A stretch of DNA of 64,000 bases, taken from positions 1 through 64,000 of the forward strand of contig JBBREP010000004.1 of the NCBI GenBank assembly GCA_038202885.1, in the 5' to 3' direction. Below the pieces are notes generated by a model that searched no databases, was not told where the DNA came from, and worked only from the letters and a program-made list of their open reading frames with translations. The stretch is from JBBREP01 sp038202885 (lineage in GTDB: Bacteria; Actinomycetota; Acidimicrobiia; IMCC26256; PALSA-610). Below, piece by piece: positions 8,152 through 16,919 of this stretch. A program made the translations under genes and the position numbers. Position 1 is the first letter of the stretch. Each line of letters opens with the position of its first letter.

Positions 8152-9255
8152 TCATGGCCGAACGGCTTCCCACCGGCACCCCACATCGACGAACCCGATC
8201 CGTTCGTACCAACGTCGCGGCCAATCGTCGGCTCGGCACGACAGCCAGATCAGGTCGCAACCAGCCGAGCGCGCACGCCGAACGGCATCGCTGACAAGTG
8301 CGCCACCATGTCCTTGTCGGCGAGCGTTCGGCGCCGTCATCACCGCCTCGATGGCTGCGGTCGCCCCGTCGATACGAAGCTGCGTGCCTGCCACTGGAAC
8401 GCCATCGTTGTCCAGGACGGCGAGATCGATGATGCGAGCGTGCGCGTTGGCGAAGGACTCGCGGCGCACGAGGTCGCTGACGGCCTCGTCATCAATGCCC
8501 GGGAGTTCGCGACGCCAGCTCGGCACCCAAAGGCCTGCCATCACTTCCTGAGTGACCGCGACTACCCGCGCGTCGCGCGTCGGTGGCTCCCACTTGGCCG
8601 CGTCGAGCGCCAGGATGCGCAACTCTTCGATCTCCCAGCCAAGGTCGACAGGCGGCGGGCGGAACGTCACGATCCGGCGGTGCGCGAACGCGCCAAGGAC
8701 CCTGTCGGCCTCGGCCACGATGGTGGCGGCGTCAAGGTTGTCGGTGAGCCACAGCGAGTTGTGTTCCCACGATGCGGACACCCTCGGGTCGAGGCACGCC
8801 ACGCCGCCTTCGACGCGTACCAGCACTGCAGCGCGACGTTCGGCGACGCTGCGTTCGAACGTATTTGCCCGCTCGAGGGGGTCGCCGACGGACGGGATTC
8901 CAGCCGGCGGCGCGAACGCGCCATCTGGTCCCGGCCGGTATGGCAGGACGCTGGTGACGGCGGCGACCGGGAGTGGCCCGTAAAGGTGCGGGAAGCGCAT
9001 CGACGCTGGGTCCTCTCGCATCCCGGGCTCCCAGTGGACCTCGTCGTGCAGGCGTGCCGAGTCGACGACGAGGGCGAGCAGGTCCTGGCGGGCCGCGAAG
9101 AGGCGCCCGGCGGGAATGGCCACGTGTTGGGGAGCCGATAGATGGATGAAACCCTCGGTGACAAGAGAGGCATCGACGACTGCACCAGCGTCAAGCGCGA
9201 CTCGCCACTGCGCTGCGCCAATGAGGTGCAGTAGCCGCTCGGTTGCGCCAGTCAC
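8152..9255 (-). CDS. DUF952 - GNAT acetyltransferase fusion protein
   Basis: 367 aa from GTG 9255, chosen because conserved DUF952 sequence (LLHLIGAAQW) begins eight residues later. Residues about 6-115 are a DUF952 domain (GFIHLS, a glutamate after EVHWEPG, FPHLYGPLP). Residues about 120-200 form a linker of unknown fold. The C-terminal part, about 220-367, is a GNAT N-acetyltransferase domain with the acetyl-CoA-binding RRQGHGGALV loop and a closing WYERIGF segment. Fusion suggests that the DUF952 part recognises the substrate or regulates acetylation. The substrate is unknown. The gene stands alone on its strand. Confidence 0.85.
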   Translation of the reverse strand: MTGATERLLHLIGAAQWRVALDAGAVVDASLVTEGFIHLSAPQHVAIPAGRLFAARQDLLALVVDSARLHDEVHWEPGMREDPASMRFPHLYGPLPVAAVTSVLPYRPGPDGAFAPPAGIPSVGDPLERANTFERSVAERRAAVLVRVEGGVACLDPRVSASWEHNSLWLTDNLDAATIVAEADRVLGAFAHRRIVTFRPPPVDLGWEIEELRILALDAAKWEPPTRDARVVAVTQEVMAGLWVPSWRRELPGIDDEAVSDLVRRESFANAHARIIDLAVLDNDGVPVAGTQLRIDGATAAIEAVMTAPNARRQGHGGALVSDAVRRARSAGCDLIWLSCRADDWPRRWYERIGFVDVGCRWEAVRP

Positions 9256-9904
9256 TCGTAGCCCTCCTCGCCGAGTCGACAACCTAACGGTGACCTGCGA
9301 CAACGGCACCCCGAACCCCGGCGAGCATGGCTGCGGTTGGTTTCGAAAGCCTTGTCATTAGGTCCACAAACCTGAGCCTTAGCGGCCGTTGTCGCCGTTG
9401 GTATGGGTCGCCAACCGGAGTCGCGGGTGGTGGTGTCTCAGGTCGCATGTCCGTTCGGTCGTGTGCACGAACGAGTGCCTCGCGTTCGGCTTCGCGCCGT
9501 TCCCGACCGAGCGGTTCTCGTGGTGCGGGGGGACGAGCTGACCTCGGAGATCCTTCTTAAGGACGCGTCGAATTTTCACGAACGGTCGAAGGCGACCTCG
9601 TCTGGGTGCGGCCCCTTCCGGGCCCGGTGGATCGTTATCGGGACCTGCTCAACCGCGGCGTTGCCTAAGTAGACGCCGCGTCGGAGCGAAGGTCACCGCG
9701 GGACTCAATGCACTCCGCGCGCGCCGCAGTGAGAGATGGCGGTCGGTTCGAAGGCCATCCGATTGCCCACTGCTCGTTGCGGAACCGACAACGAGGGCTC
9801 TCGGCCTGTATGTGACCCTCGGCCCTAGTGCGACGATCGGCTTAGGCGCATCGTGGAGTCACGACGCCGACGCGTGACGAGCCGCCCGTGCAGGAGGTAT
9901 CACG
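9256..9904. other. 649-bp stretch without a confident gene
   Basis: No reading frame here has both a plausible start and a recognisable product. Two short protein-like pieces in different frames are visible on the plus strand: a phase encoding 'CLAFGFAPFPTERFSW' near 9470-9530 that ends in a stop, and one encoding 'GDLVWVRPLPGPVDRYRDLLN' near 9590-9665 that has no start. They may be remains of a decayed gene. The end of the stretch contains the AGGAGG ribosome-binding site for the gene at 9905. Confidence 0.4.
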
Positions 9905-10378
9905 ATGAGCGATGTTGTGAGTCGACCAAAGCTCCCACCAGCATGGTTCAAGCACACGTTCTGGCGCGTGCATCGCGTGCTTTGCCGTATCAGCGGCGGC
10001 CGTTTCCTCTGGACTACGTCGGCCAAGCGCGGCTGGGGTGCGCTGCGGCTCACGACGACCGGGCGCAAGTCCGGCCAAGATCGCAGCGTCATCATCGGCT
10101 ACCTCGAGGACGGTCCGAACCTTGTCACGCTCGCGATGAACGGTTGGGATGAGGGCCATCCCGCGTGGTGGCGCAATATCGAGGCGCATCCGGACGCCGT
10201 TGTTCGACTGTCGCACCAACAGCCGCGCCCGGTACGCGCCCGCCGCGCCGAGGGCGAGGAGCGAGATCGACTGTGGCAACGCTGGGCCGCGGTTGATCAG
10301 CAGCTCGACGGCTACGCCGGCCTGCGGTCGATCAAGACGCCCGTGGTGGTCCTGGAACCCCACGACGGGACGGTGTGA
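9905..10378 (+). CDS. deazaflavin (F420)-dependent nitroreductase family protein
   Basis: 157 aa. Features of the Ddn/PF04075 family are clear: 'LRLTTTGRKSGQDRSVIIGYLEDG', then 'NGWDEGHPAWWRNIEAHPDAVVRL', then a C-terminal helix with DRLWQRWA. Ddn (activator of pretomanid in M. tuberculosis) and its relatives bind F420H2 and reduce quinones or nitro compounds at the membrane face. The start is ATG 9905, with AGGAGG about 7 nt upstream. Cofactor use is inferred from the family; several LLM-type enzymes in the window suggest that the cell makes F420. Confidence 0.92.
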   Translation: MSDVVSRPKLPPAWFKHTFWRVHRVLCRISGGRFLWTTSAKRGWGALRLTTTGRKSGQDRSVIIGYLEDGPNLVTLAMNGWDEGHPAWWRNIEAHPDAVVRLSHQQPRPVRARRAEGEERDRLWQRWAAVDQQLDGYAGLRSIKTPVVVLEPHDGTV

Positions 10379-10405
10379 CCCGTTCTTGTTGGCCCGTGAA
10401 CCGCT

Positions 10406-11035
10406 TCAGCGCCAGGCTTGGATCGCGTCGACGATCGTCGTGGGATCCGCAGTGTCGAGTTCGACCAGGGCGGCCGCCCCGCCGAACCAGGCGACTCGGT
10501 CGGCGCGCTCGCCCCGAGGTGTGACCGAGGCCGGCGTTTCGATTGCGAGGACCGGCTGATCGATGCCAGCCCAGAATCGTTGGGCAAAGTGGGCGCTTGA
10601 CATGACGCCGTAGCCGTACGTTGCGCGGGGATCGAGCCCCGACGTGGGTGGCGCACCGGTCGCGTCCGGATCGGCGGCGATCGCTTGGATCATGCCGTAG
10701 AACGCGTCGATCTCTTCGGCCGCGGTTCGCCACGCTCCCCACAGTCCGTCGATGACGACGACGTTGTCGCAGCCGCCGCCAGCAGCGTGCACCAGCGCAC
10801 CGTGTGCGTTGTGCCCGACCCCAACAATCGTTGTTGCGCCGTTGCCATCAGATTCCCGCGCTATCGCCCAACGCGCGATCGCGACCGCGCCCATGGGGTC
10901 GTAGTGGCCCGTGCGAATCGCGGGCGTCGCGCCATGACCCGGAAGGTCGGGGATGATCCAATCGGTCGGCGCGGCGGCTCGCCACTCGGCGCCGCCGGCC
11001 GGATCACCGAGGTCGTGGAGCAAGACGACGGTCAT
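10406..11035 (-). CDS. alpha/beta-hydrolase-fold protein lacking the nucleophile
   Basis: 209 aa. It opens with a hydrolase-like strand (TVVLLHDLGDPAG), has the DLPGHGATP segment of the oxyanion-hole region, and ends with a helix after the expected third-acid strand. The nucleophile elbow, normally G-x-S-x-G, reads G-H-N-A-H at residues 74-78, with Asn76 in place of Ser, and no clear catalytic His follows. It is therefore probably not a serine hydrolase. Its ATG overlaps the stop of the intact hydrolase gene upstream (ATGA), so the two are made together. It may be a regulatory or scaffolding paralogue, or use a different chemistry. Confidence 0.7.
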   Translation of the reverse strand: MTVVLLHDLGDPAGGAEWRAAAPTDWIIPDLPGHGATPAIRTGHYDPMGAVAIARWAIARESDGNGATTIVGVGHNAHGALVHAAGGGCDNVVVIDGLWGAWRTAAEEIDAFYGMIQAIAADPDATGAPPTSGLDPRATYGYGVMSSAHFAQRFWAGIDQPVLAIETPASVTPRGERADRVAWFGGAAALVELDTADPTTIVDAIQAWR

Positions 11036-11973
11036 CGTTCGACCTCGTCGACGAAGGAGCGGATGGCAGTCAAGGTTGTGTGCGGATCTTCGAGATGTAC
11101 GCAGTGACCAGTGCCCGGCACCGTCACGTGGCGCGCGCGCAACCAGCCGACGCGCTCGGCCTCCTGTTCGGGTGTGAGGTCACGCCACGTGTCGTGCTCG
11201 GTACCGGTGATCACAAGGACGCGACACTGGACGCGACGCTGCTGCTCCGCGAGGAGATCGACGTTGAACTCGCTCGGCACACCGAGCCCGAACATGGGAT
11301 CGGCCTTCCAGACCCATCCGCCGTCAGGCCCTCGACGGCTGCCGTGTCGCGCGAGGTGAAGGGCCCATTGCGGTGACAGGCGCAGGTTCTGAGCGCCCCG
11401 GTACGCGGCCATGTCGTGCACCGATGGCCACTCCCGCCGGTGGCGATCAAAGAGAATTCGGTCGGTGCGCGACGCGTTCGCCTGGATCGTGGCGCGCATG
11501 TCGTCGGGCATCACGAATGCTTCTGGAGGCGGGCCGAGGCCGTCGATGACGACGAGCCACCGTACGAGTTCGGGGAACGCGCCAGCCAGGCCGATCGCCT
11601 GTCCGCCACCGAAGGAATGTGCGATCACACCGACCGGGCACCCGATCACATCGCGCACGACCAGCGCGAGGTCGATGTGCAGCAGCGCCCATGCGAAGCC
11701 CGTGTCGAGCGGCCCGCTGTCGCCGTGACCGCGAAAGTCGAGTGCGATCGCGTGATAGCCGAGCGCGGCGACGCGCGGCGCGAAGTCATCGAACATGCGG
11801 CCATGGTCGTAGGCACCGTGGAGGAGCAACACGGGCGGCGCCTTCGGGTCACCCCAGCACCAGAGCCGCAACGTCGTGCGATTGACCTCGACGAGCTCGG
11901 TCCGATCGGGTTCGCGCAAGGCGAGCGTGGGGTCGCTCTCGCTTGCGAGCGGTGTCGGTTGGGCCTCGGCCAT
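11032..11973 (-). CDS. alpha/beta-hydrolase
   Basis: 313 aa. Full catalytic set: oxyanion hole LLLHGAYDHG, LDFRGHGDSG, nucleophile elbow AHSFGG, an acid residue after the VLVITGTEHDTW strand, and the C-terminal histidine in GTGHCVHLEDP. The cap region between about residues 150 and 240 is helical. The start is taken as ATG 11973 because the 18 residues encoded upstream lack conservation signs and overlap an unrelated sequence. It is the first gene of a two-gene unit with the inactive-looking paralogue at 10406-11035. The substrate cannot be told from the sequence. Confidence 0.88.
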   Translation of the reverse strand: MAEAQPTPLASESDPTLALREPDRTELVEVNRTTLRLWCWGDPKAPPVLLLHGAYDHGRMFDDFAPRVAALGYHAIALDFRGHGDSGPLDTGFAWALLHIDLALVVRDVIGCPVGVIAHSFGGGQAIGLAGAFPELVRWLVVIDGLGPPPEAFVMPDDMRATIQANASRTDRILFDRHRREWPSVHDMAAYRGAQNLRLSPQWALHLARHGSRRGPDGGWVWKADPMFGLGVPSEFNVDLLAEQQRRVQCRVLVITGTEHDTWRDLTPEQEAERVGWLRARHVTVPGTGHCVHLEDPHTTLTAIRSFVDEVER

Positions 11974-12089
11974 GGTCGTCGCTCGATCTTTGCTGGGAGC
12001 GCGGCAGCGTAGGGCGAGCGCCTTCACGTCGATGGAGTCGTTGAGGGTGCGGGTGGCGGACTCGACAACGACGGCAAGCGGACGGCCGC

Positions 12090-13910
12090 TCAGATGTCCA
12101 TGCGGAGCGACTCGGCTTCGTCAGCCAAGGCGAGCCATCGCTCCTCAGCGGTCGCGACGCGGCTGTGGCAGTCGGCCAACCCGGCGCTGAGGCGCAGGAG
12201 CTGTTCATGGTCGGCGCCGGCTTTGCCCAACTCGGTGTGCAGCCGGTCTCGTGCGGCGATCGCTTCGGCGAGCTCGCGATCGGCGATACCGAGTTGGCGG
12301 CGCAATGTGCTCGGGCTCTTCTTCGATATTGGTGTGGGTCGTGCCGCAGTGACGGCCCGAACCGCGACAGGCGCGGTCGCGGGTGTTGAGGTTGCGGTGC
12401 TCTGCGCCGCGCGCTGGGCGAGCCACCCTGCAACACCGCCGCGCACCACGGCTGCACCACCGTTGCCGTCGAGCGCGAGTACCTCGGTGACGGTGCGATC
12501 AAGAAAAACCCGGTCGTGGCTCACGACCACGACGATGCCCGGCCAATCGTCGAGGAACTCCTCGAGCGCGCGCAGCGTGTCGAGATCGAGATCATTCGTC
12601 GGCTCATCGAGCAGCAACACATTCGGCTGTTCGAGCAAGGTGAGCAGCAGTTGCAATCGTCGGCGTTCGCCGCCCGAGAGCGTGCCGATCGGTGCGAACT
12701 GTGCGTCGCCGTCGAACCAGAACCGGCGCATCAACGTGACGTCTTCGACCGATGGCTCGCCCTTGTCGCCGGCGACGGCATCGCGCACGCGCTCGGCCAC
12801 GTTGAGGTCACGCCCGAGTTGGTCGTAGTAACCAATCTTGACGGTGCGTCCGGTCTCGATGGAACCCCGCGAGGGTTGCAACCTTCCGGCGAGCAGGTCC
12901 AACAGCGTGCTCTTTCCAACACCGTTTGGGCCGACGACGCCGACACGATCTCCGGGCTCGAACATATGGTCAAACGGTCGCAGCACCAGCAGCGGCCGCC
13001 CCTCGTTGCTGTCGGGCGTGTCGGGCCACGAGAAACCAACGCCGTGCAGTTCAATGCCCTTCGACCCGAGACGCGCGCTCTCCGACTGCAAGCGCAGCGC
13101 GCCGTCGCGCGCGCTTGCCATCGGCGTGCGCGCGATCAGGGCCTTGGCCGCGTCGACGCGCGCCTTGGGTTTGGTGGACCGGGCCGGCGCGCCGCGCCGC
13201 AGCCACGCCAGCTCGCGGCGCGCGAGGTTCTTACGGGTCTGTTCGGCCGTCGCCGCCTGCGCTTCACGTTCGATGCGCGCGGCGAGATATGCCGCGTAAC
13301 CCGAGCCGGCATTGCGGTTCTGGGGAACGTGCATGTAGGTCGCACCGCGGTCGATCTCGAGCACCTTGTTGGTGACGCGGTCGAGTACGTGGCGGTCGTG
13401 GGTGACCAGCACCAATCCGCCGGTGAACGTGGCCAACCACTCTTCGAGGTACGCGATGGCGTCGAGATCGAGGTGGTTCGTCGGTTCGTCGAGGATGAGC
13501 GCGTCCCAATCTCGGGCGAGGAGGGCGGCGAGGGCGACACGCTTTTTCTGACCGCCCGACAACTGATCGGTGGGCGCGTCGAACAGCCCGGTCATGCCCA
13601 GGCGCGACAGCGCGGCTTCGCCCTGCCACGACTGTGCGCCGAGCCCGCCGCAGACCGCTGCGTGCACGGTGCCAACGGGGAGGACGGGTGTCTGCGGCAA
13701 CGCACCGATCCGTGCGCCGCGGCCGCGCCGCACAACGCCCAACTCAGGCTCGAGCTCGCCACTCAACATGGCGAGCAGCGTGCTCTTGCCACATCCGTTG
13801 AGCCCGACGACGCCGATGCGGTCACCGTCGCTGACGGTGAGTGACAGATCGTCGAACAAGGGGCGATCCGGGCGCGACGCCCGCAGCCCTTGCGCATCGA
13901 TCAGGATCAC
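12090..13910 (-). CDS. ABC-F family ATPase (Uup-like)
   Basis: 606 aa, with two ABC domains and no membrane segments. Walker A motifs are GLNGCGKST and GPNGVGKST; signatures are LSGGQKKR and LSGGERRR; both Walker B motifs read LDEPTN, with the D-loop aspartate following. A linker rich in Arg and Ala (RRELAWLRRGAPARSTKPKARV) between the domains is typical of the P-site tRNA-interacting motif of ABC-F proteins. The last 80 residues form a charged coiled coil, which points to the Uup branch (linked to DNA repair and ribosome function) rather than EttA. Start is GTG 13910, where alignment-worthy sequence begins. Confidence 0.92.
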   Translation of the reverse strand: MILIDAQGLRASRPDRPLFDDLSLTVSDGDRIGVVGLNGCGKSTLLAMLSGELEPELGVVRRGRGARIGALPQTPVLPVGTVHAAVCGGLGAQSWQGEAALSRLGMTGLFDAPTDQLSGGQKKRVALAALLARDWDALILDEPTNHLDLDAIAYLEEWLATFTGGLVLVTHDRHVLDRVTNKVLEIDRGATYMHVPQNRNAGSGYAAYLAARIEREAQAATAEQTRKNLARRELAWLRRGAPARSTKPKARVDAAKALIARTPMASARDGALRLQSESARLGSKGIELHGVGFSWPDTPDSNEGRPLLVLRPFDHMFEPGDRVGVVGPNGVGKSTLLDLLAGRLQPSRGSIETGRTVKIGYYDQLGRDLNVAERVRDAVAGDKGEPSVEDVTLMRRFWFDGDAQFAPIGTLSGGERRRLQLLLTLLEQPNVLLLDEPTNDLDLDTLRALEEFLDDWPGIVVVVSHDRVFLDRTVTEVLALDGNGGAAVVRGGVAGWLAQRAAQSTATSTPATAPVAVRAVTAARPTPISKKSPSTLRRQLGIADRELAEAIAARDRLHTELGKAGADHEQLLRLSAGLADCHSRVATAEERWLALADEAESLRMDI

Positions 13911-13944
13911 AACCGCGCACGCTACGGCGTGCGTCGGAGTTTGG

Positions 13945-15630
13945 TCAGACGACCTTGAGTGTGAACACCTGCCTGCGTCGGATACCTGCGCTTGCCGTGA
14001 TCGCGATCTTGTAGGACCCGATCGCCGCGGTCGTGCCGGAAATCGTCGCCGTACCGTCGCCGTTGTCAGCGAAGGTGATGCCGCTGGGCAGCGCCGGCGA
14101 TTCGGTGATGACAGGCAGGACCGGGGGACCGCTTGTACCCGCACCGAACGAACCTTGTGTCGTCACCGTGAAGGTCCCCGAGACCGCGTGCGTGAACGTT
14201 GCCGTGTGGGCGCTGATGAACTTGCGTGGGGGTACGACGTAGAGCGTGAATGACTGTGTCGTTGCACCCGCCGCATTCGACGCAGTGAACACGAGCGGGT
14301 AGACGCCGACCGCTCCTGTCGCCGCGATGCCGGTCAGCCTGGCTCTCGCGGCACCCGGATTGAACGAGATCCCTGACGGCAATGCCCCCGACTCGGACAT
14401 CGTCGTTGCGGTTCCGCCCGTCGCCTTGACGACGAAGGTGTTGCGTAACGTCGCCGAGAGCGTGGCCGACGAGACGGTGGTGAAGCTCGGTCCCACGCTC
14501 GCACCAATCGCGTGTGACACTTCACAGCCACCGGCGCCTCCGCTGGCGTCGTTCGCCCAGGTGGTTTGCACCGCGAACGTCCCGGTCGTCAGGACCAGGT
14601 TCTGGGACGCGCCAACCCCCGAAGCGATCCACGCGCATTTGTCACCGTTCTCCGCGCCCGACGAATCCGTCCATCCACCCGCGGGAAATTGATCGGTCAC
14701 CGTCTCGGCGTACTCATGGCCTTCGACAATCGTGACGCCGTCGAGCGCGCCGGGTGAGTTCACAAAGCCCCGGCCGCACGAATAGCCGGCATCAGGAATG
14801 TAGGGCAGGTTCGTGAAGGCCAGGGCACCGTTCGGCGATGACGCAGGCCCGCCGCCGAGGAAAGGATCGGCGTTGTAGTCATGCCAGGCGCAATAGCCGC
14901 TCGTGGGGCTCAACCAGTTGTCGGGATTCGTGCCGGTCGGTGACACGATGACGTATTGCGCGTTGCGGTTCGATGCCGCAGTGAGATTCCCGAAATGCGT
15001 TGATGCGCTCACTGCTTCGGCTGCGATCTGATGTGCTGTCGCGGCCGCCGGCGCGCTCGTCGCGCCGTCCCGCCACACACCGGCGAGCGCGCCGCCGCTC
15101 GGGTAGCCGACTCGCGTCGACCCGCTTCCGCAGAACGTCGCGCCCGCGGCGATGCCTTGGCAATACTGGGTCATCACCCCGCTCCAGAGTTCGCCACCGG
15201 TGCCGAGGCCTTTGAAGAACGCTTGTAGCGCCGGCGCGACGCTCTGCGGATCACCGCTGAGGGTGGAGTTCCCGTTGCCGTCGACGCCTGCCGTTCCCCA
15301 TTGCGAGCCCCAGAACACGAGGTATACGCGCGGCGCACCCGTCGTAACGCCCACGCGCGCTGGTTCGCTCGCCGCGGCCGTGCCGCCGCGATAGATCAAG
15401 TTGTGGCTGATCGCGCTCGTGAGGCCGCGGTCGCTACGACGAACGGCGACGCCGTGGCGATAGGGATGACCGATCGCCGCTACCGCGGGGCTCGACGGCT
15501 TGGCGCCGGCGCCGGGGATCCCGGCTCCCGCCGACGGCACGACCGTCATCCCAAGCAATGTCACAAGCGCCGTGGCGCGCGCCATACCCACCGCCAGCGA
15601 GCGAGACCGCCGAACCTGTCCGTTGCGCAC
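13945..15630 (-). CDS. secreted protein with HEYAE motif and two Ig-like repeats
   Basis: 561 aa from GTG 15630, preceded by GGGAGG. A signal peptide is visible (RSRSLAVGMARATALVTLLGM... ending near AGAG). The middle part contains VEGHEYAETVTD, an HExxE-type helix that could bind zinc, and conserved Trp/Cys residues (YLVFWGSQW, GDKCAW). Similar exported proteins in Streptomyces are annotated only as secreted. The C-terminus holds two putative Ig (He_PIG-type) repeats recognisable from 'SGALPSGISFNPG...LTGIAA' and 'SPALPSGITFADNGDGTATISG'. A peptidase role is possible but the second and third metal ligands are not obvious. Confidence 0.75.
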   Translation of the reverse strand: MRNGQVRRSRSLAVGMARATALVTLLGMTVVPSAGAGIPGAGAKPSSPAVAAIGHPYRHGVAVRRSDRGLTSAISHNLIYRGGTAAASEPARVGVTTGAPRVYLVFWGSQWGTAGVDGNGNSTLSGDPQSVAPALQAFFKGLGTGGELWSGVMTQYCQGIAAGATFCGSGSTRVGYPSGGALAGVWRDGATSAPAAATAHQIAAEAVSASTHFGNLTAASNRNAQYVIVSPTGTNPDNWLSPTSGYCAWHDYNADPFLGGGPASSPNGALAFTNLPYIPDAGYSCGRGFVNSPGALDGVTIVEGHEYAETVTDQFPAGGWTDSSGAENGDKCAWIASGVGASQNLVLTTGTFAVQTTWANDASGGAGGCEVSHAIGASVGPSFTTVSSATLSATLRNTFVVKATGGTATTMSESGALPSGISFNPGAARARLTGIAATGAVGVYPLVFTASNAAGATTQSFTLYVVPPRKFISAHTATFTHAVSGTFTVTTQGSFGAGTSGPPVLPVITESPALPSGITFADNGDGTATISGTTAAIGSYKIAITASAGIRRRQVFTLKVV

Positions 15631-15702
15631 TGGCCCTCCCAAGGCTGTCGACCGAGCGCACACTATTCGCCGACGATGCGTAGCGCACGCGAAGGCGCTG
15701 AC

Positions 15703-16902
15703 CTACGGGCGGCTGAACGCGGGGCTTTGGTTCTGTGGCAGTTCGTGCAGCGGTGTCGCCAGTTCGGCGACGGTCGGTCCATGCGCGTCGGCGAGGGGCG
15801 CGAGCTTGTCGAGATCGAAGCCGTACACATTGGCCGCCGTCTCGGCGAGCACCATTTGCAGCTCCTCAGGCTTCCAGCCGACAAAGGTGCGCCGTAACGA
15901 TTCGCGTGAGTGCGGTGAGCTTGCTTCCATGTGCGGGTAGTCGCTGCCCCACATGATCCGGTCGATACCGACCTTGCGCATCGCGTCGGCGTCGCTCGGC
16001 GATGGGAAGGCAGCGCCGATGTAGACGTTGCGACGGAAGTAGTCGCTCGGCTGCATGGGCAGGATGATCGACGGATCGACGCCCAGCTCGCCGATGCGCC
16101 CGTTCTGGCGCATCTCGGTGTTGAACCGGTCCATGCTGGTCAGCACGCCTGGCACCCAGCCCGTTCCCTGCTCGGTGAGCACGAGTTGCAGGCCCGGGAA
16201 GCGTTCGAACACGCCGGAGAGGGTGAGGTGCCACAGCGCCCGGTTCGCCCAGAAACCGGCCTCCATCACGAACATCAACACCGACGACGGTGCCTTGGGG
16301 AGTTTCGGCACACCCGTGCCGCCTGCGTGATGGGTGACCGGGATGCCGCGCTCTTCGCAGAGCCGCCAAATCGGGTCGTACGTCGCGGAGAAGAGCGGTT
16401 CGATCCACGGCGTGTCGGGGGACACGCCCGGAAGCAGTACCCCGCGCAAGCCGTGTTCCTGGCCCCAGACGATGTCCTGTAATGCCTCGCCGACATCGTT
16501 CAAGAAGATCTGTGTCTGGCCCGCGCGCCGATGCGGCGCTTCGGCGCAGAAGTCGGCGAGCCAGCGGTTGTGCGCCCGGATGCCGGCCAGGCGGGCGGGA
16601 AACTCCTCGGGGCTTGGTGCGGGCGCGATCACCGACCCGGTCGGGAAGAACGGTGGGACCGTGTTCGGGAACAGCACCTCGGCAACGACGCCTTCGGCGT
16701 CCTGATCCGCAATGCGCCGCGCACCGTCCCAGTTACGGGTCCGCCCATCACCTTGGAGATCGCGGAACGGATTCGCGTACCGCGCGCGCCACGCGTCGAA
16801 CTCGTCGCGCCATTGTGGATCGAGGTACTCGCGGTACTGAGCGTGTGATGCCCCGGCGTGGCAGTCGGCCGAAATGACGGTGTAGTGATCGGTGGCATGC
16901 AT
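15703..16902 (-). CDS. amidohydrolase family protein (amidohydrolase_2)
   Basis: 399 aa from ATG 16902, with GGAGA 8 nt upstream. The TIM-barrel amidohydrolase_2 pattern is present: N-terminal ISADCHAG in place of the usual HxH, a central THHAGGTG, a conserved 'LVLTEQGTGWVP' strand and the metal-binding WGSDYPHMEA near the C-terminus. Family members include decarboxylases and C-C hydrolases of aromatic or steroid-type catabolism. It lies 17 nt downstream of an LLM oxidoreductase gene, and a P450 gene precedes both, which suggests a joint degradative pathway. Confidence 0.9.
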   Translation of the reverse strand: MHATDHYTVISADCHAGASHAQYREYLDPQWRDEFDAWRARYANPFRDLQGDGRTRNWDGARRIADQDAEGVVAEVLFPNTVPPFFPTGSVIAPAPSPEEFPARLAGIRAHNRWLADFCAEAPHRRAGQTQIFLNDVGEALQDIVWGQEHGLRGVLLPGVSPDTPWIEPLFSATYDPIWRLCEERGIPVTHHAGGTGVPKLPKAPSSVLMFVMEAGFWANRALWHLTLSGVFERFPGLQLVLTEQGTGWVPGVLTSMDRFNTEMRQNGRIGELGVDPSIILPMQPSDYFRRNVYIGAAFPSPSDADAMRKVGIDRIMWGSDYPHMEASSPHSRESLRRTFVGWKPEELQMVLAETAANVYGFDLDKLAPLADAHGPTVAELATPLHELPQNQSPAFSRP

Positions 16903-16919
16903 GTTCGTCTCCTGGCAGA

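Noticed and set aside
12516..13844. 442-codon plus-strand ORF inside the ABC-F gene
   Set aside because: It is the exact complement of a gene with intact Walker and signature motifs.
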